NCBI GenBank assembly: GCA_030425945.1
Contig: JAUHZL010000001.1
Location: forward strand, 1-47,623
DNA: 47,623 nucleotides
From: Alphaproteobacteria bacterium
GTDB taxonomy: Bacteria; Pseudomonadota; Alphaproteobacteria; Rhodobacterales; Rhodobacteraceae
Reading direction: 5' to 3'
A program made the translations under genes and the position numbers. This document shows positions 1 to 7,956 of the stretch, piece after piece (within the stretch, counting starts at the first letter, position 1; each line of letters starts with the position of its first letter). The notes beneath the pieces were generated by a model, which was not told the DNA's origin, made no database searches, and saw only the letters and a list, made by a program, of their open reading frames with translations.

Positions 1-222
1 ACCCGCCGCAAGAAGACGGGGCTTTTTTGGGGGGCTGCGCCTGGGATGGAGGGGTGTGGGCTGTCACGTTTCCTTTGGAAACATGACCTTGCCCACCCGC
101 CGCAAAAAGACGGGGCTTTTTTGGGGGGGCTGCGCCCGGGATGGAGGGGTGTGGGCTGTCACGTTTCCTTTGGAAACATGACCTTGCCCACCCGCCGCAA
201 AAAGACGGGGCTTTTTGCGGCG
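1..222. repeat. Tandem ~94-bp repeat with terminator-like hairpins
   Basis: A unit of 94-95 bp starting with ACCCGCCGCAA occurs at 1 and 95, and a third partial copy starts at 190. Each unit holds a CCCGCC/GACGGG imperfect stem followed by a run of six T (intrinsic-terminator-like on the plus strand), a G-rich stretch, and a second hairpin with GTTTCC/GGAAAC arms (about 153-178 in the second copy). Copies differ by only a few bases, which suggests recent tandem duplication. They presumably terminate a gene upstream of the window. No coding potential was seen. Confidence 0.75.
193..222. terminator. Perfect 12-bp stem-loop, probable bidirectional terminator
   Basis: CGCCGCAAAAAG at 193-204 pairs perfectly with CTTTTTGCGGCG at 211-222 around a 6-nt loop. 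The arms contain A5/T5 tracts, so either transcript ends in a hairpin followed by U residues. It sits between the repeat block and the terminator of the minus-strand RNA operon. Confidence 0.6.
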
Positions 223-223
223 T

Positions 224-257
224 AAAAAAAACGGCGGTGTCTTGGAGACACCGCCGT
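224..257 (-). terminator. Rho-independent terminator of the DUF1127/CcsR operon
   Basis: ACGGCGGTGTC at 231-241 and GACACCGCCGT at 247-257 form a perfect 11-bp stem with a 5-nt loop. Read on the minus strand, the stem is followed by eight U (complement of A224-A231). This is a classical intrinsic terminator directly downstream of the last hairpin RNA of the array. Confidence 0.85.
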
Positions 258-261
258 GAAG

Positions 262-484
262 TAAACGGAACCCCAGGGAGGAGGAGAGGGGCTCCGAAAC
301 CGAATTCCGGTGCGGCGACGCCAGGGAGGAGGAGAGGCGCCGCCGCAGATGGATGCAGGCCCGAGGGAGGAGGAAGGGCCTTACATCTTGTCGGACCCGT
401 AGGCCCTGATGGTTCGGCGGGAGCGTCAGGGAGGAGGAAAGACGCCCGCGCCGGTCCGGACCTGCCAGGGAGGAGGGCGGCAGG
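262..484 (-). ncRNA. Array of five CcsR-type (cuckoo) small RNAs with CCUCCUCCC loops
   Basis: On the minus strand five hairpins follow the DUF1127 stop codon, each with the anti-Shine-Dalgarno-like motif CCUCCUCCC in a 12-13 nt loop. The motif complements lie at 468-476, 429-437, 365-373, 324-332 and 276-284. The stems are 461-466/479-484, 423-427/441-445, 352-362/376-387, 311-322/336-347 and 267-274/288-295. In two or three stems a position that would be an A-C mismatch on the plus strand is a G-U wobble on the minus strand, which supports minus-strand RNA. In Rhodobacter sphaeroides, CcsR1-4 are processed from a DUF1127 mRNA made from an RpoH-type promoter and act in the oxidative and heat stress response. 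Five copies here is one more than that set. The match of gene, motif, order and terminator makes the identification strong; processing sites cannot be read from sequence. Confidence 0.88.
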
Positions 485-496
485 CCCGAATTCGCA

Positions 497-715
497 TTAC
501 ATTTCGTAGGCCGCGGTATGGGCGATGCGGCGCAGTTCGGCGCGCACGATGCCCAGATCGGCCAGTTCGCGATCGGTGAGGCCCTGCAACTCGCTCAGGG
601 TGTCGCGAAAGACCTTGCGGCGCGCCATGCGGGCGCGGATGTCGATCAGAAGCGCGGAAACGCGGTCGGTCAAACCGGTTTGGGCGCGAGAGATATTGCC
701 TGCGGCATATGCCAT
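497..715 (-). CDS. DUF1127 small protein (CcaF1-like), head gene of the CcsR operon
   Basis: A 72-residue basic protein starting MAYAAGNISRAQ with the DUF1127 core LSELQGLTDRELADLGI near residues 41-57. The start at 715 is chosen because a GAGG ribosome site lies 8-10 nt upstream and the DUF1127 domain fills the rest; the frame stays open further upstream but without domain content. In R. sphaeroides the equivalent gene sits directly upstream of the CcsR RNAs, is cotranscribed with them, and its product binds RNA and affects their stability. Here the stop codon is 13 nt before the first hairpin, so cotranscription is very likely. Function beyond RNA binding is inferred from that relative. Confidence 0.88.
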   Translation of the reverse strand: MAYAAGNISRAQTGLTDRVSALLIDIRARMARRKVFRDTLSELQGLTDRELADLGIVRAELRRIAHTAAYEM

Positions 716-819
716 GTTTTTTCGCCTCAGTTGGCTGTGTGTCCGCGGTTGCGCTAAAGATGGGACAAATGCTGCACCTGCACAATGGCCGGAAAGGCAA
801 CGCTGCCATGCAGAAATCG

Positions 820-844
820 CATATGAGAACTGGGTGAAATCAAG
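820..844 (-). promoter_or_regulatory. Candidate RpoH-type promoter for the DUF1127/CcsR operon
   Basis: Read on the minus strand, CTTGAT (844-839), 13 nt, then CATATG (825-820) resembles a heat-shock sigma-factor promoter (CTTGAA, 13-14 nt spacer). It lies about 105 bp upstream of the DUF1127 start. The spacing and -35 fit; the -10 is only partial, so this is tentative and rests on the known RpoH control of the homologous operon. Confidence 0.35.
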
Positions 845-936
845 GCGTTCTGCCCTAATTCGCGCCAAACCGCCCATCCGGGTTGCGGTGACGCAAGGTC
901 TGCGCCACCTAAAGCGGCAGCAATGGGAGAAGAGTT

Positions 937-1998
937 ATGGACGATCTGACACGGCAGGTGCGCGCGGCGCTGGCCCGGCTGGTGCTGCCCGATGGCGGAG
1001 ACCTTGTCTCGCGCGACATGATCCGCGCCTTGCGGGTCGAGGCCGGGGTGGCGCGCTTCGTGATCGAGGCGCCGTCGGCCGATATCGCGCGCCAGATGGA
1101 GCCGCTGCGCAAGGCGGCGGAGGCCGCGGTGCAGGCGGTTCCGGGGATCACCCAGGCGCAGGCCGCGCTGACCGCGCACGAGGCCAAGGCACCGCCCTCG
1201 CTCAAGGTGGGGGGCCACCCGACACCGCAAGCCGGCCCGATGACCCCGCCGGGCGTGCGCGCCATCCTGGCGGTCGGGTCGGGCAAGGGCGGGGTGGGCA
1301 AGTCCACCGTGTCGTCGAACCTGGCCGTGGCGCTGGCGCGTGCGGGCAAGCGGGTGGGGCTGCTGGACGCCGACATTCACGGACCCAGCCAGCCGCGCAT
1401 GTTCGGCCTGACCGCGCGCCCTGCCAGCCCCGACGGCAAGACGATCATCCCGCTGGCGGCGCATGGCGTGACGGTGATGTCCATCGGCTCGATGCTGGCC
1501 GAGGACAAGGCCGTGGTCTGGCGCGGGCCGATGCTGATGGGCGCGCTGCAGCAGATGCTGATGCAGGTGGACTGGGGCGAAAAGGACGTGCTGATCGTCG
1601 ACCTGCCGCCGGGGACGGGCGACGTGCAGCTGTCGCTCTGCCAGAAATCCGAGGTGGCGGGGGCCATCGTGGTCTCGACCCCGCAGGACGTGGCGCTGAT
1701 CGACGCGCGCAAGGCCATCGACGCGTTCCGCACATTGAACACGCCGGTTCTGGGGCTGGTGGAGAACATGGCCATGTTCACCTGCCCGCATTGCGGCACC
1801 GACACGCCGATCTTTGGCCATGGCGGCGTGGCCGAAGAGGCGCGGCGCATCGGGGTGCCGCTGTTGGCGCAACTGCCCATCGACCTGGAAACCCGCCAGG
1901 CCGGCGATGCCGGCACGCCGGTGGCGGCGGGAACCGGCGTGATGGCCGAGGCCTATGCCCGTCTTGCCGACCGTCTGATCGGCGGCGGCATGGTCTGA
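937..1998 (+). CDS. mrp: Mrp/ApbC family Fe-S cluster carrier ATPase
   Basis: A 353-residue protein with an N-terminal MIP18-like domain (residues 1-90), a P-loop GKGGVGKST at 116-124, LLDADIHGPS around 142-151, the Walker-B-like VDLPPGTGD at 221-229 and the CPHC cluster-binding motif at 283-286. Members are cytosolic scaffold/carrier proteins that deliver [4Fe-4S] clusters to apo-targets, with ATP modulating transfer. Length matches the family. A GGGAGAAG ribosome site lies just upstream of the ATG. It is divergent from the DUF1127 operon across a 220-bp intergenic region. Confidence 0.95.
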   Translation: MDDLTRQVRAALARLVLPDGGDLVSRDMIRALRVEAGVARFVIEAPSADIARQMEPLRKAAEAAVQAVPGITQAQAALTAHEAKAPPSLKVGGHPTPQAGPMTPPGVRAILAVGSGKGGVGKSTVSSNLAVALARAGKRVGLLDADIHGPSQPRMFGLTARPASPDGKTIIPLAAHGVTVMSIGSMLAEDKAVVWRGPMLMGALQQMLMQVDWGEKDVLIVDLPPGTGDVQLSLCQKSEVAGAIVVSTPQDVALIDARKAIDAFRTLNTPVLGLVENMAMFTCPHCGTDTPIFGHGGVAEEARRIGVPLLAQLPIDLETRQAGDAGTPVAAGTGVMAEAYARLADRLIGGGMV

Positions 1999-2154
1999 TC
2001 GCATGGGCGGCGCGTGGCCCCCGCGCGCCGCTCCGGGGCGAACCCGGTTGCATTGCCGCCTCTCAGGCGGCAGCCTTCGGGAACAAGACGTGTGGCAAGC
2101 GCGCCGATTCCGACGCAGCCCCGGGCCGGACCCGGTTTTGACAGGAGTGATGAG

Positions 2155-3327
2155 ATGACCCGTTCCCTGCGCGCCGTTTTTTCCGGTCTCGCGCTTCTGG
2201 CCTGCCTGGCCGGGGCCGCCCAGGCGTTTGACACCCGCGCGCGTGCGGCCTTCGTGCTGGACCAGACCACCGGCACGGTGCTTCTGGCCAAGCAGGCAGA
2301 CGAGCCGCTGCCGCCTGCCTCGATGTCGAAGCTGATGACGCTGTATGTCGCGTTCGAGGCCGTGCGCAACGGCCAGCTGAAGCTGGACGAACGCCTGCCC
2401 GTGTCGGCGCATGCCATGTCCTTTGGCGGCTCCACGATGTTTCTCGACACCACCGACCGCGTGACGGTCGAGGATCTGCTGCGCGGCATCATCGTGCTTT
2501 CGGGCAACGATGCCTGCGTCGTGATCGCCGAGGCGCTGTCGCCCGACGGCACCGAGGCCGGCTTTGCCCGCATGATGACCCAGCGGGCGCAACAGCTGGG
2601 CATGACCAATTCCACCTTCCGCAACGCCTCGGGCTGGCCCGCGGACGGGCACGAGATGTCGATGCGCGACCTCACCCTGCTGGCGGCGCGGCTGATCGAG
2701 GACTTCCCGGAGTTCTACCCGATGTTCGCCGAACGCCGGTTCGTCTTTGACGGGCGTGCGCCGGGCAATGTCAACAACCGCAACCCGCTTCTGGGGCTGG
2801 GGATCGGCGCGGACGGGCTCAAGACCGGGCACACGCAGGAGGCGGGCTATGGTCTGGTGGGATCTGCCAGCAATGGCCAGCGGCGGGTGATCTTTGCCAT
2901 CACCGGGCTCGACACCACCCGCGCGCGGGCCGAGGAATCCGAAGGCATCGTCAACTGGGCCTTCCGCCAGTTCGCCGAACAGACCATCGTGACCTCGGGC
3001 CGTGCGGTGGCGCAGGCCGATGTCTGGATGGGGGCCGCCGACACGGTGGGCCTGGTGGCCAAGGACGATGTGCGGCTGCTGCTGCCGGTGATGACGGTGA
3101 ACGGGCTGGATGCCGAAGTGGTTTATACCGGCCCCATCGAGGCGCCGGTGGCCGAAGGCCAGCGCCTGGCCGAACTGATCATCCGCCCCGAGGGGCTGCC
3201 CGAGACCCGCGTGCCGCTGTTTGCCGAAGCCGCCGTGGAGGCGGGCGGCTTTCTGGACCGGATCATGACGGTCAGCCAGGTGCTGCTGAAGCGGCTGCAG
3301 GACGGTCCCGCGGAGGAGGCCAGTTGA
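2155..3327 (+). CDS. D-alanyl-D-alanine carboxypeptidase (PBP5/6 family)
   Basis: A 390-residue exported penicillin-binding protein that trims the terminal D-Ala of peptidoglycan pentapeptides. It has a signal peptide ending ..AAQA at about residue 24, the catalytic S-x-x-K as SMSK at 56-59, SGN at 116-118 and KTG at 223-225, followed by the C-terminal beta-rich domain of the PBP5 type. The start at 2155 is preceded by AGGAG 7 nt upstream; an earlier in-frame start would place extra residues before the signal peptide. Its stop overlaps the TTG start of tmk by 4 bp, so the two are translationally coupled. Confidence 0.95.
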   Translation: MTRSLRAVFSGLALLACLAGAAQAFDTRARAAFVLDQTTGTVLLAKQADEPLPPASMSKLMTLYVAFEAVRNGQLKLDERLPVSAHAMSFGGSTMFLDTTDRVTVEDLLRGIIVLSGNDACVVIAEALSPDGTEAGFARMMTQRAQQLGMTNSTFRNASGWPADGHEMSMRDLTLLAARLIEDFPEFYPMFAERRFVFDGRAPGNVNNRNPLLGLGIGADGLKTGHTQEAGYGLVGSASNGQRRVIFAITGLDTTRARAEESEGIVNWAFRQFAEQTIVTSGRAVAQADVWMGAADTVGLVAKDDVRLLLPVMTVNGLDAEVVYTGPIEAPVAEGQRLAELIIRPEGLPETRVPLFAEAAVEAGGFLDRIMTVSQVLLKRLQDGPAEEAS

Positions 3328-3943
3328 CGAAAGGCCTGTTCCTGAGCTTCGAGGGGATCGACGGATCGGGGAAATCGACGCAGGCCCGGCGGCTGGCCGA
3401 CGCGCTTGAAGCGCGCGGCCATGCCGTGGTTCTGACCCGCGAACCCGGCGGCAGCCCCGGGGCCGAGGAAATCCGCGCGCTTGTACTGCAGGGCGCGCCC
3501 GACCGCTGGTCGGCCGAGACCGAGCTTTTGCTTTTCACCGCTGCGCGCCGCGACCATCTGGAACGCACCATCCGCCCGGCACTGGCCGCCGGCCGCGTGG
3601 TGATCTGCGACCGCTTTGCCGACAGCACGCGGATGTATCAGGGCCTGTCGCGCGGCGACCTGCGCGGCAAGGTCGACGCATTGCACGATCTGATGATCGG
3701 GATCGAGCCGGACCTGACCCTGCTGATCGACATGGACCCGCGCGCCGCTCTGGCCCGCGCCAAGGCCCGCGCCACCGCCGAGGAACGGTTCGAGGATTTT
3801 GGCCTGGGCCTGCAGGAACGCATGCGGGCGGGTTTTCTGGCGCTGGCGCGGGAATTCGCGCCGCGCTTTGCCGTGATCGACGGCAACCGCGATGCGGCCT
3901 GCGTGGCGGCGGATGTGCTCGACGCCGTCGGGGCACGCCTGGC

Positions 3944-3947
<4 letters not shown>
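3324..3947 (+). CDS. tmk: Thymidylate kinase (dTMP kinase)
   Basis: A 207-residue enzyme phosphorylating dTMP to dTDP. The P-loop FEGIDGSGKST occupies 9-19, the substrate motif REPGGSPGAEEIR follows at about 39-51, CDRFADST is at about 93-100 and the LID-like segment around RATAEERFEDF at 148-158. It begins with TTG overlapping the preceding TGA (TTGA), preceded by a very strong GGAGGAGG ribosome site, so the non-ATG start is well supported. It is coupled to holB by an ATGA overlap. Confidence 0.96.
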
Positions 3948-5104
<1,157 letters not shown>

Positions 5105-5106
5105 GA

Positions 5107-6018
5107 TCAGTGCGTGACGGCGTAGGCGTCGGTAAACCCGGTGTCCTTGATCTTGCCCAGAAGGGTCGACAGCTCGCCCTTGGATTGCGCCGGTCCGACG
5201 ACGACACGCCAGAACGTCTTGCCGTTGGAGTTGTGCTGCTTGACCGTCGGCACCATGCCCGCCTGCCGCATCGCGGTTGCGGTGTTCTTGGCGTTCTGCT
5301 CGACACTGAAAATGCCGATCTGAACAAAGGGCTTGGCCGGGCGGTTGGGCTTGGGCGCCGTCGCCGCGGGCTTGGGTGCCGGCGGCTCTGCCGCGGAAGG
5401 GGCCGGTTTCTTCGGGGCGGGGGCTGCAGCAGCGATGGCCTCGGCTGCGCCCGAGACCACCGGATCCAGCGCGCCTTCGCTCACCTCGGGGGCCGGCGGC
5501 ACCGGCGCTTCGGCAAGCGCTTCGTCGGGTGCGGTCTGATCTTCGGGCGCGATCTCCACCTCTTCGCGCTTGAGTGCGACGACGTTGAGGTTCACCGGCT
5601 GGCCGGCCAGCATGCCCAGGGCCGCGGCGGCGTCCGACGACACCTGCAGGCGCGGGCCCGGCGACTGCCGCTCGCGCCGGAACAGCGCGCCGATGACGAA
5701 CTTGCCGTTCTGTTCGTTGCGGATGATGACCCGCTCGGGGTCTTTCACGTCGGGATGTGCCACCCAGACGCCGCCCAGCGACGGCCGCCCGTCCCACAGC
5801 CCCGCTTCGGAGGTCTGGAAGATCTCGGGCGCCTCGATGTCGCGTTCGGTGGTGCGCGCCCCGCCGGTGGCGGCCCGGGCCACGACCTCGCCCTCTTGCG
5901 CCTTGGGCTGAAGAAAGGCGGGCATCTGCCCGTCGGCGCAGGCCGAAAGGGTCAGCGCCCCGGCCAGCAGCGCGGATACGCGCAAAGGTCCAGCGTTCCG
6001 GACGGACGGTCTGCTCAT
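5107..6018 (-). CDS. SPOR-domain lipoprotein
   Basis: A 303-residue envelope protein. The N-terminus carries a signal sequence with the lipobox LSAC around residues 24-27, so it is probably lipid-anchored. A central Pro/Ala-rich linker (about residues 165-230) leads to a C-terminal SPOR domain starting near FVQIGIFSVEQNAKN and ending with TFWRVVVGPAQSK. SPOR domains bind denuded glycan at the division septum. The start at 6018 is preceded by AAGAGG; upstream codons in frame lack signal-peptide character. It converges on holB with only 2 nt between stops. Confidence 0.88.
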   Translation of the reverse strand: MSRPSVRNAGPLRVSALLAGALTLSACADGQMPAFLQPKAQEGEVVARAATGGARTTERDIEAPEIFQTSEAGLWDGRPSLGGVWVAHPDVKDPERVIIRNEQNGKFVIGALFRRERQSPGPRLQVSSDAAAALGMLAGQPVNLNVVALKREEVEIAPEDQTAPDEALAEAPVPPAPEVSEGALDPVVSGAAEAIAAAAPAPKKPAPSAAEPPAPKPAATAPKPNRPAKPFVQIGIFSVEQNAKNTATAMRQAGMVPTVKQHNSNGKTFWRVVVGPAQSKGELSTLLGKIKDTGFTDAYAVTH

Positions 6019-6254
6019 AGCGTGCCTCTTGCTCTTGTGTCCCCGACGTGTGGTCGCCGGATGATCTGCATTGCCTGCCTCGACCGGGGCGTTATCCCCC
6101 GTTTTGTGCACAGAGTAACCGTTTGCACGCGCCCTGAAAAGCCCGTTGCCACCGCAGCGGCGATTTTTCCCTCGGGCTGTCCTGTACGACGCGCAGGTGG
6201 TGCGGCACGGAGGTCTTCTAGAATCGCAAGACACCCGGTATGCCTGCCCTTCAC

Positions 6255-6344
6255 GGAGGTTTGGCAGAGTGGTCGATTGCGGCGGTCTTGAAAACCGTTG
6301 GGCGTGAGAGCGTCCCCAGGGTTCGAATCCCTGAGCCTCCGCCA
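6255..6344 (+). tRNA. tRNA-Ser (anticodon UGA)
   Basis: A 90-nt class II tRNA with encoded CCA. The acceptor stem GGAGGTT pairs with AGCCTCC (one G-U), the anticodon loop CTTGAAA gives UGA, a long variable arm follows, and the T-loop GTTCGAATC is canonical. TAGAAT at 6219-6224 is a possible -10 element upstream. It is the last recognisable core gene before the prophage. Whether its 3' end served as the attachment site is unknown; the integrase here is a serine recombinase, which usually does not use tRNA genes. Confidence 0.97.
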
Positions 6345-6732
6345 CTATCACCATTGCGAACCCGTTCTGGCCGCCCGACCGAGGCGAAATTTCTCCTGTT
6401 TTCAAAGGGGTTTGCCGGAATGGTGCGAACCGGTGAGACGCGGGCGCGGAGCGATTTCCGTCTCTGAATGGCCTCTCGTCTCTGGTCGAGCGAACCGCGT
6501 TGATTTAGGTTCGGTCGAAAATTTCCTCGCTTTTCCAATGGCCTGACTCGCAACTCCGCCAAAACTGCGCGCCCTGTTTCCATCGCTATCGAGCGAAACA
6601 GAGACCGAACACGCAGGAGGCGTAGCCGATGGGTGCGCTGGCAGAACGGCGCGTAGCGGTGGCGGAGCAATCGGTGACGGGCTCAGCGAAGCCATTGATG
6701 ACAAACACACATCGCGCCTCTAGCCTGGCGGC
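6345..6732. other. Intergenic junction region between tRNA-Ser and DUF3883 gene
   Basis: 388 bp with no convincing gene. It holds an imperfect direct repeat of about 21-23 bp (6385-6405 and 6516-6538, both starting CGAAA and ending TTTTC-CAA-like). It also holds a 47-codon ORF at 6629-6772 with a good AGGAGG site (6615-6620) that overlaps the next gene start by 40 nt and could be a leader peptide or chance. The host/prophage boundary may fall in or just right of this stretch. Confidence 0.4.
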
Positions 6733-7569
6733 ATGGCGAGTGGCCCTTGGACCGATGAAGAAAACGACCTGATCGTTGCGGATTATTTCGCGATGCTGGC
6801 CGACGACATCATTGGGCGCCGCTACAGCAAAGCCGAGCATCGCTGGGCCCTCTTGCCGCTCCTGAACGACCGGTCTGAGGGATCGGTGGAGTTCAAGCAC
6901 CAGAACATCAGCGCGGTTCTCAAGGGCCTCGGCGAGGACTGGATCCCCGGCTACAAGCCCGCCTTCAATTTCCAGATGACACTGGTCGACGCGGTGGCGC
7001 GGTGGTTGGCGCTTCATCCGGACTGGCTCGGCCGGTTGCCCGGCATGCGTTCTGCGACCGGCCTGCGCGAGGCGGCGCAGGTCTGGGTTGGTCCTCCGCC
7101 CACGCTCTCCAACCAGCCTCCGCCGCAAGAGCTCGACCAGATGCTGCACATCGCTCGGAAGTTCGACGTGGCAGGCCGGGACGAGCGCAATCGCGCCCTC
7201 GGCCGTGCCGGCGAGGAACGTGTGCTTGCGCACGAGCATGCCACGCTGCAGGCCGCGGGACGGGATGACCTGGCGCGCAAGGTCCGCTGGGTCTCGGAGG
7301 AGGACGGCGACGGCGCGGGCTACGATATCGCCAGCTACGCGCCAGATGGCCGCCCGCGGCTGATCGAGGTGAAGACAACGAACGGCTGGGAACGAACGCC
7401 CTTCCACATCACGCGGAACGAGCTGGCCGTTGCCGAAGAACGGCGCGCGGAGTGGTGCCTGTTCCGGATGTGGAATTTCTCGCGCGAGCCGCGGGCGTTC
7501 GAGCTCTACCCGCCGCTCGATGCGCATGTCTCGCTGACGCCGACGTCGTTTCAGGCCAGCTTTCACTGA
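6733..7569 (+). CDS. DUF3883 domain protein, putative restriction-like nuclease
   Basis: A 278-residue protein. The C-terminal third (from about 155) reads as DUF3883, a PD-(D/E)XK-like fold: GAGYDIASY supplies the acidic residue and IEVKTTNG the E-x-K, followed by FHITRNELAVAEE and LFRMWNF. The N-terminal half is not recognised; it has a WTDEENDLIVADYF motif seen in similar proteins. DUF3883 domains are frequent in defence islands and in contact with helicases, but no partner gene is present here. No good ribosome site precedes the ATG. It lies beyond the integrase cassette, so it may be host or prophage edge cargo. A catalytic role is inferred only. Confidence 0.75.
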   Translation: MASGPWTDEENDLIVADYFAMLADDIIGRRYSKAEHRWALLPLLNDRSEGSVEFKHQNISAVLKGLGEDWIPGYKPAFNFQMTLVDAVARWLALHPDWLGRLPGMRSATGLREAAQVWVGPPPTLSNQPPPQELDQMLHIARKFDVAGRDERNRALGRAGEERVLAHEHATLQAAGRDDLARKVRWVSEEDGDGAGYDIASYAPDGRPRLIEVKTTNGWERTPFHITRNELAVAEERRAEWCLFRMWNFSREPRAFELYPPLDAHVSLTPTSFQASFH

Positions 7570-7572
7570 CCG

Positions 7573-7956
7573 TCAGTCGAACACCCGCGCTGGCTGCTCG
7601 TCCCACGGAAGCGACGCGACAAAGCAAAGGTCGTAGAGGCTGATCGCGCAGGGTTCGCGGCGCACGATCAGCCGCTCGAGAACCTCGGGCGCCAGCCATG
7701 CGAGGCGCAGGAGGCGGCTGACATAGCGGTCGGAGAGGCCTTCCTCGGCGGCGAGATCCGCGATGGTGGTGGCCTCGCCGCGCTCCATCCTTTTCCGCCA
7801 CGACCATGCACGGCCGATGGCGCGCAGCACGCGGGGATCCTGTCCCGGCGGCGGGTCCGACGTCTCGACGTTCTTCGGCGGCAGGATGCGCGGCCGGCCG
7901 CCGCGCTTGCGGACCGTGAGCGGGATGTGGACGCGGATCGTCTCGTTGGCGGGCAT
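7573..7956 (-). CDS. HTH protein of the recombinase cassette
   Basis: A 127-residue protein. EATTIADLAAEEGLSDRYVSRLLRLAWLAP at roughly 60-90 is a helix-turn-helix of the KorB/ParB-like type, with a basic N-terminus (RKRGGRPRI). It starts with the A of the recombinase stop codon (TGATG overlap), so it is translated by coupling. DUF2924, serine recombinase and this HTH protein recur together in alphaproteobacterial mobile elements, and the protein may act as a recombination directionality or regulatory factor. That role is inference. Confidence 0.8.
   Translation of the reverse strand: MPANETIRVHIPLTVRKRGGRPRILPPKNVETSDPPPGQDPRVLRAIGRAWSWRKRMERGEATTIADLAAEEGLSDRYVSRLLRLAWLAPEVLERLIVRREPCAISLYDLCFVASLPWDEQPARVFD

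Noticed and set aside
262..484. CRISPR array
   Set aside because: The repeated GGGAGGAGG element is short, spacing is irregular, and each copy lies in the loop of its own hairpin; the CcsR RNA interpretation explains all features. No CRISPR array or cas gene was seen in the window.
754..2832. Very long minus-strand open frame across mrp and the carboxypeptidase gene
   Set aside because: It is antisense to two genes with complete catalytic motifs; its product is His/Arg/Gly-rich without domains, as expected from high-GC codon shadowing.
6629..6772. 47-codon ORF with AGGAGG upstream, overlapping the DUF3883 start
   Set aside because: The ribosome site is good, but the peptide has no recognisable features and may be chance; kept only as a possible leader peptide.
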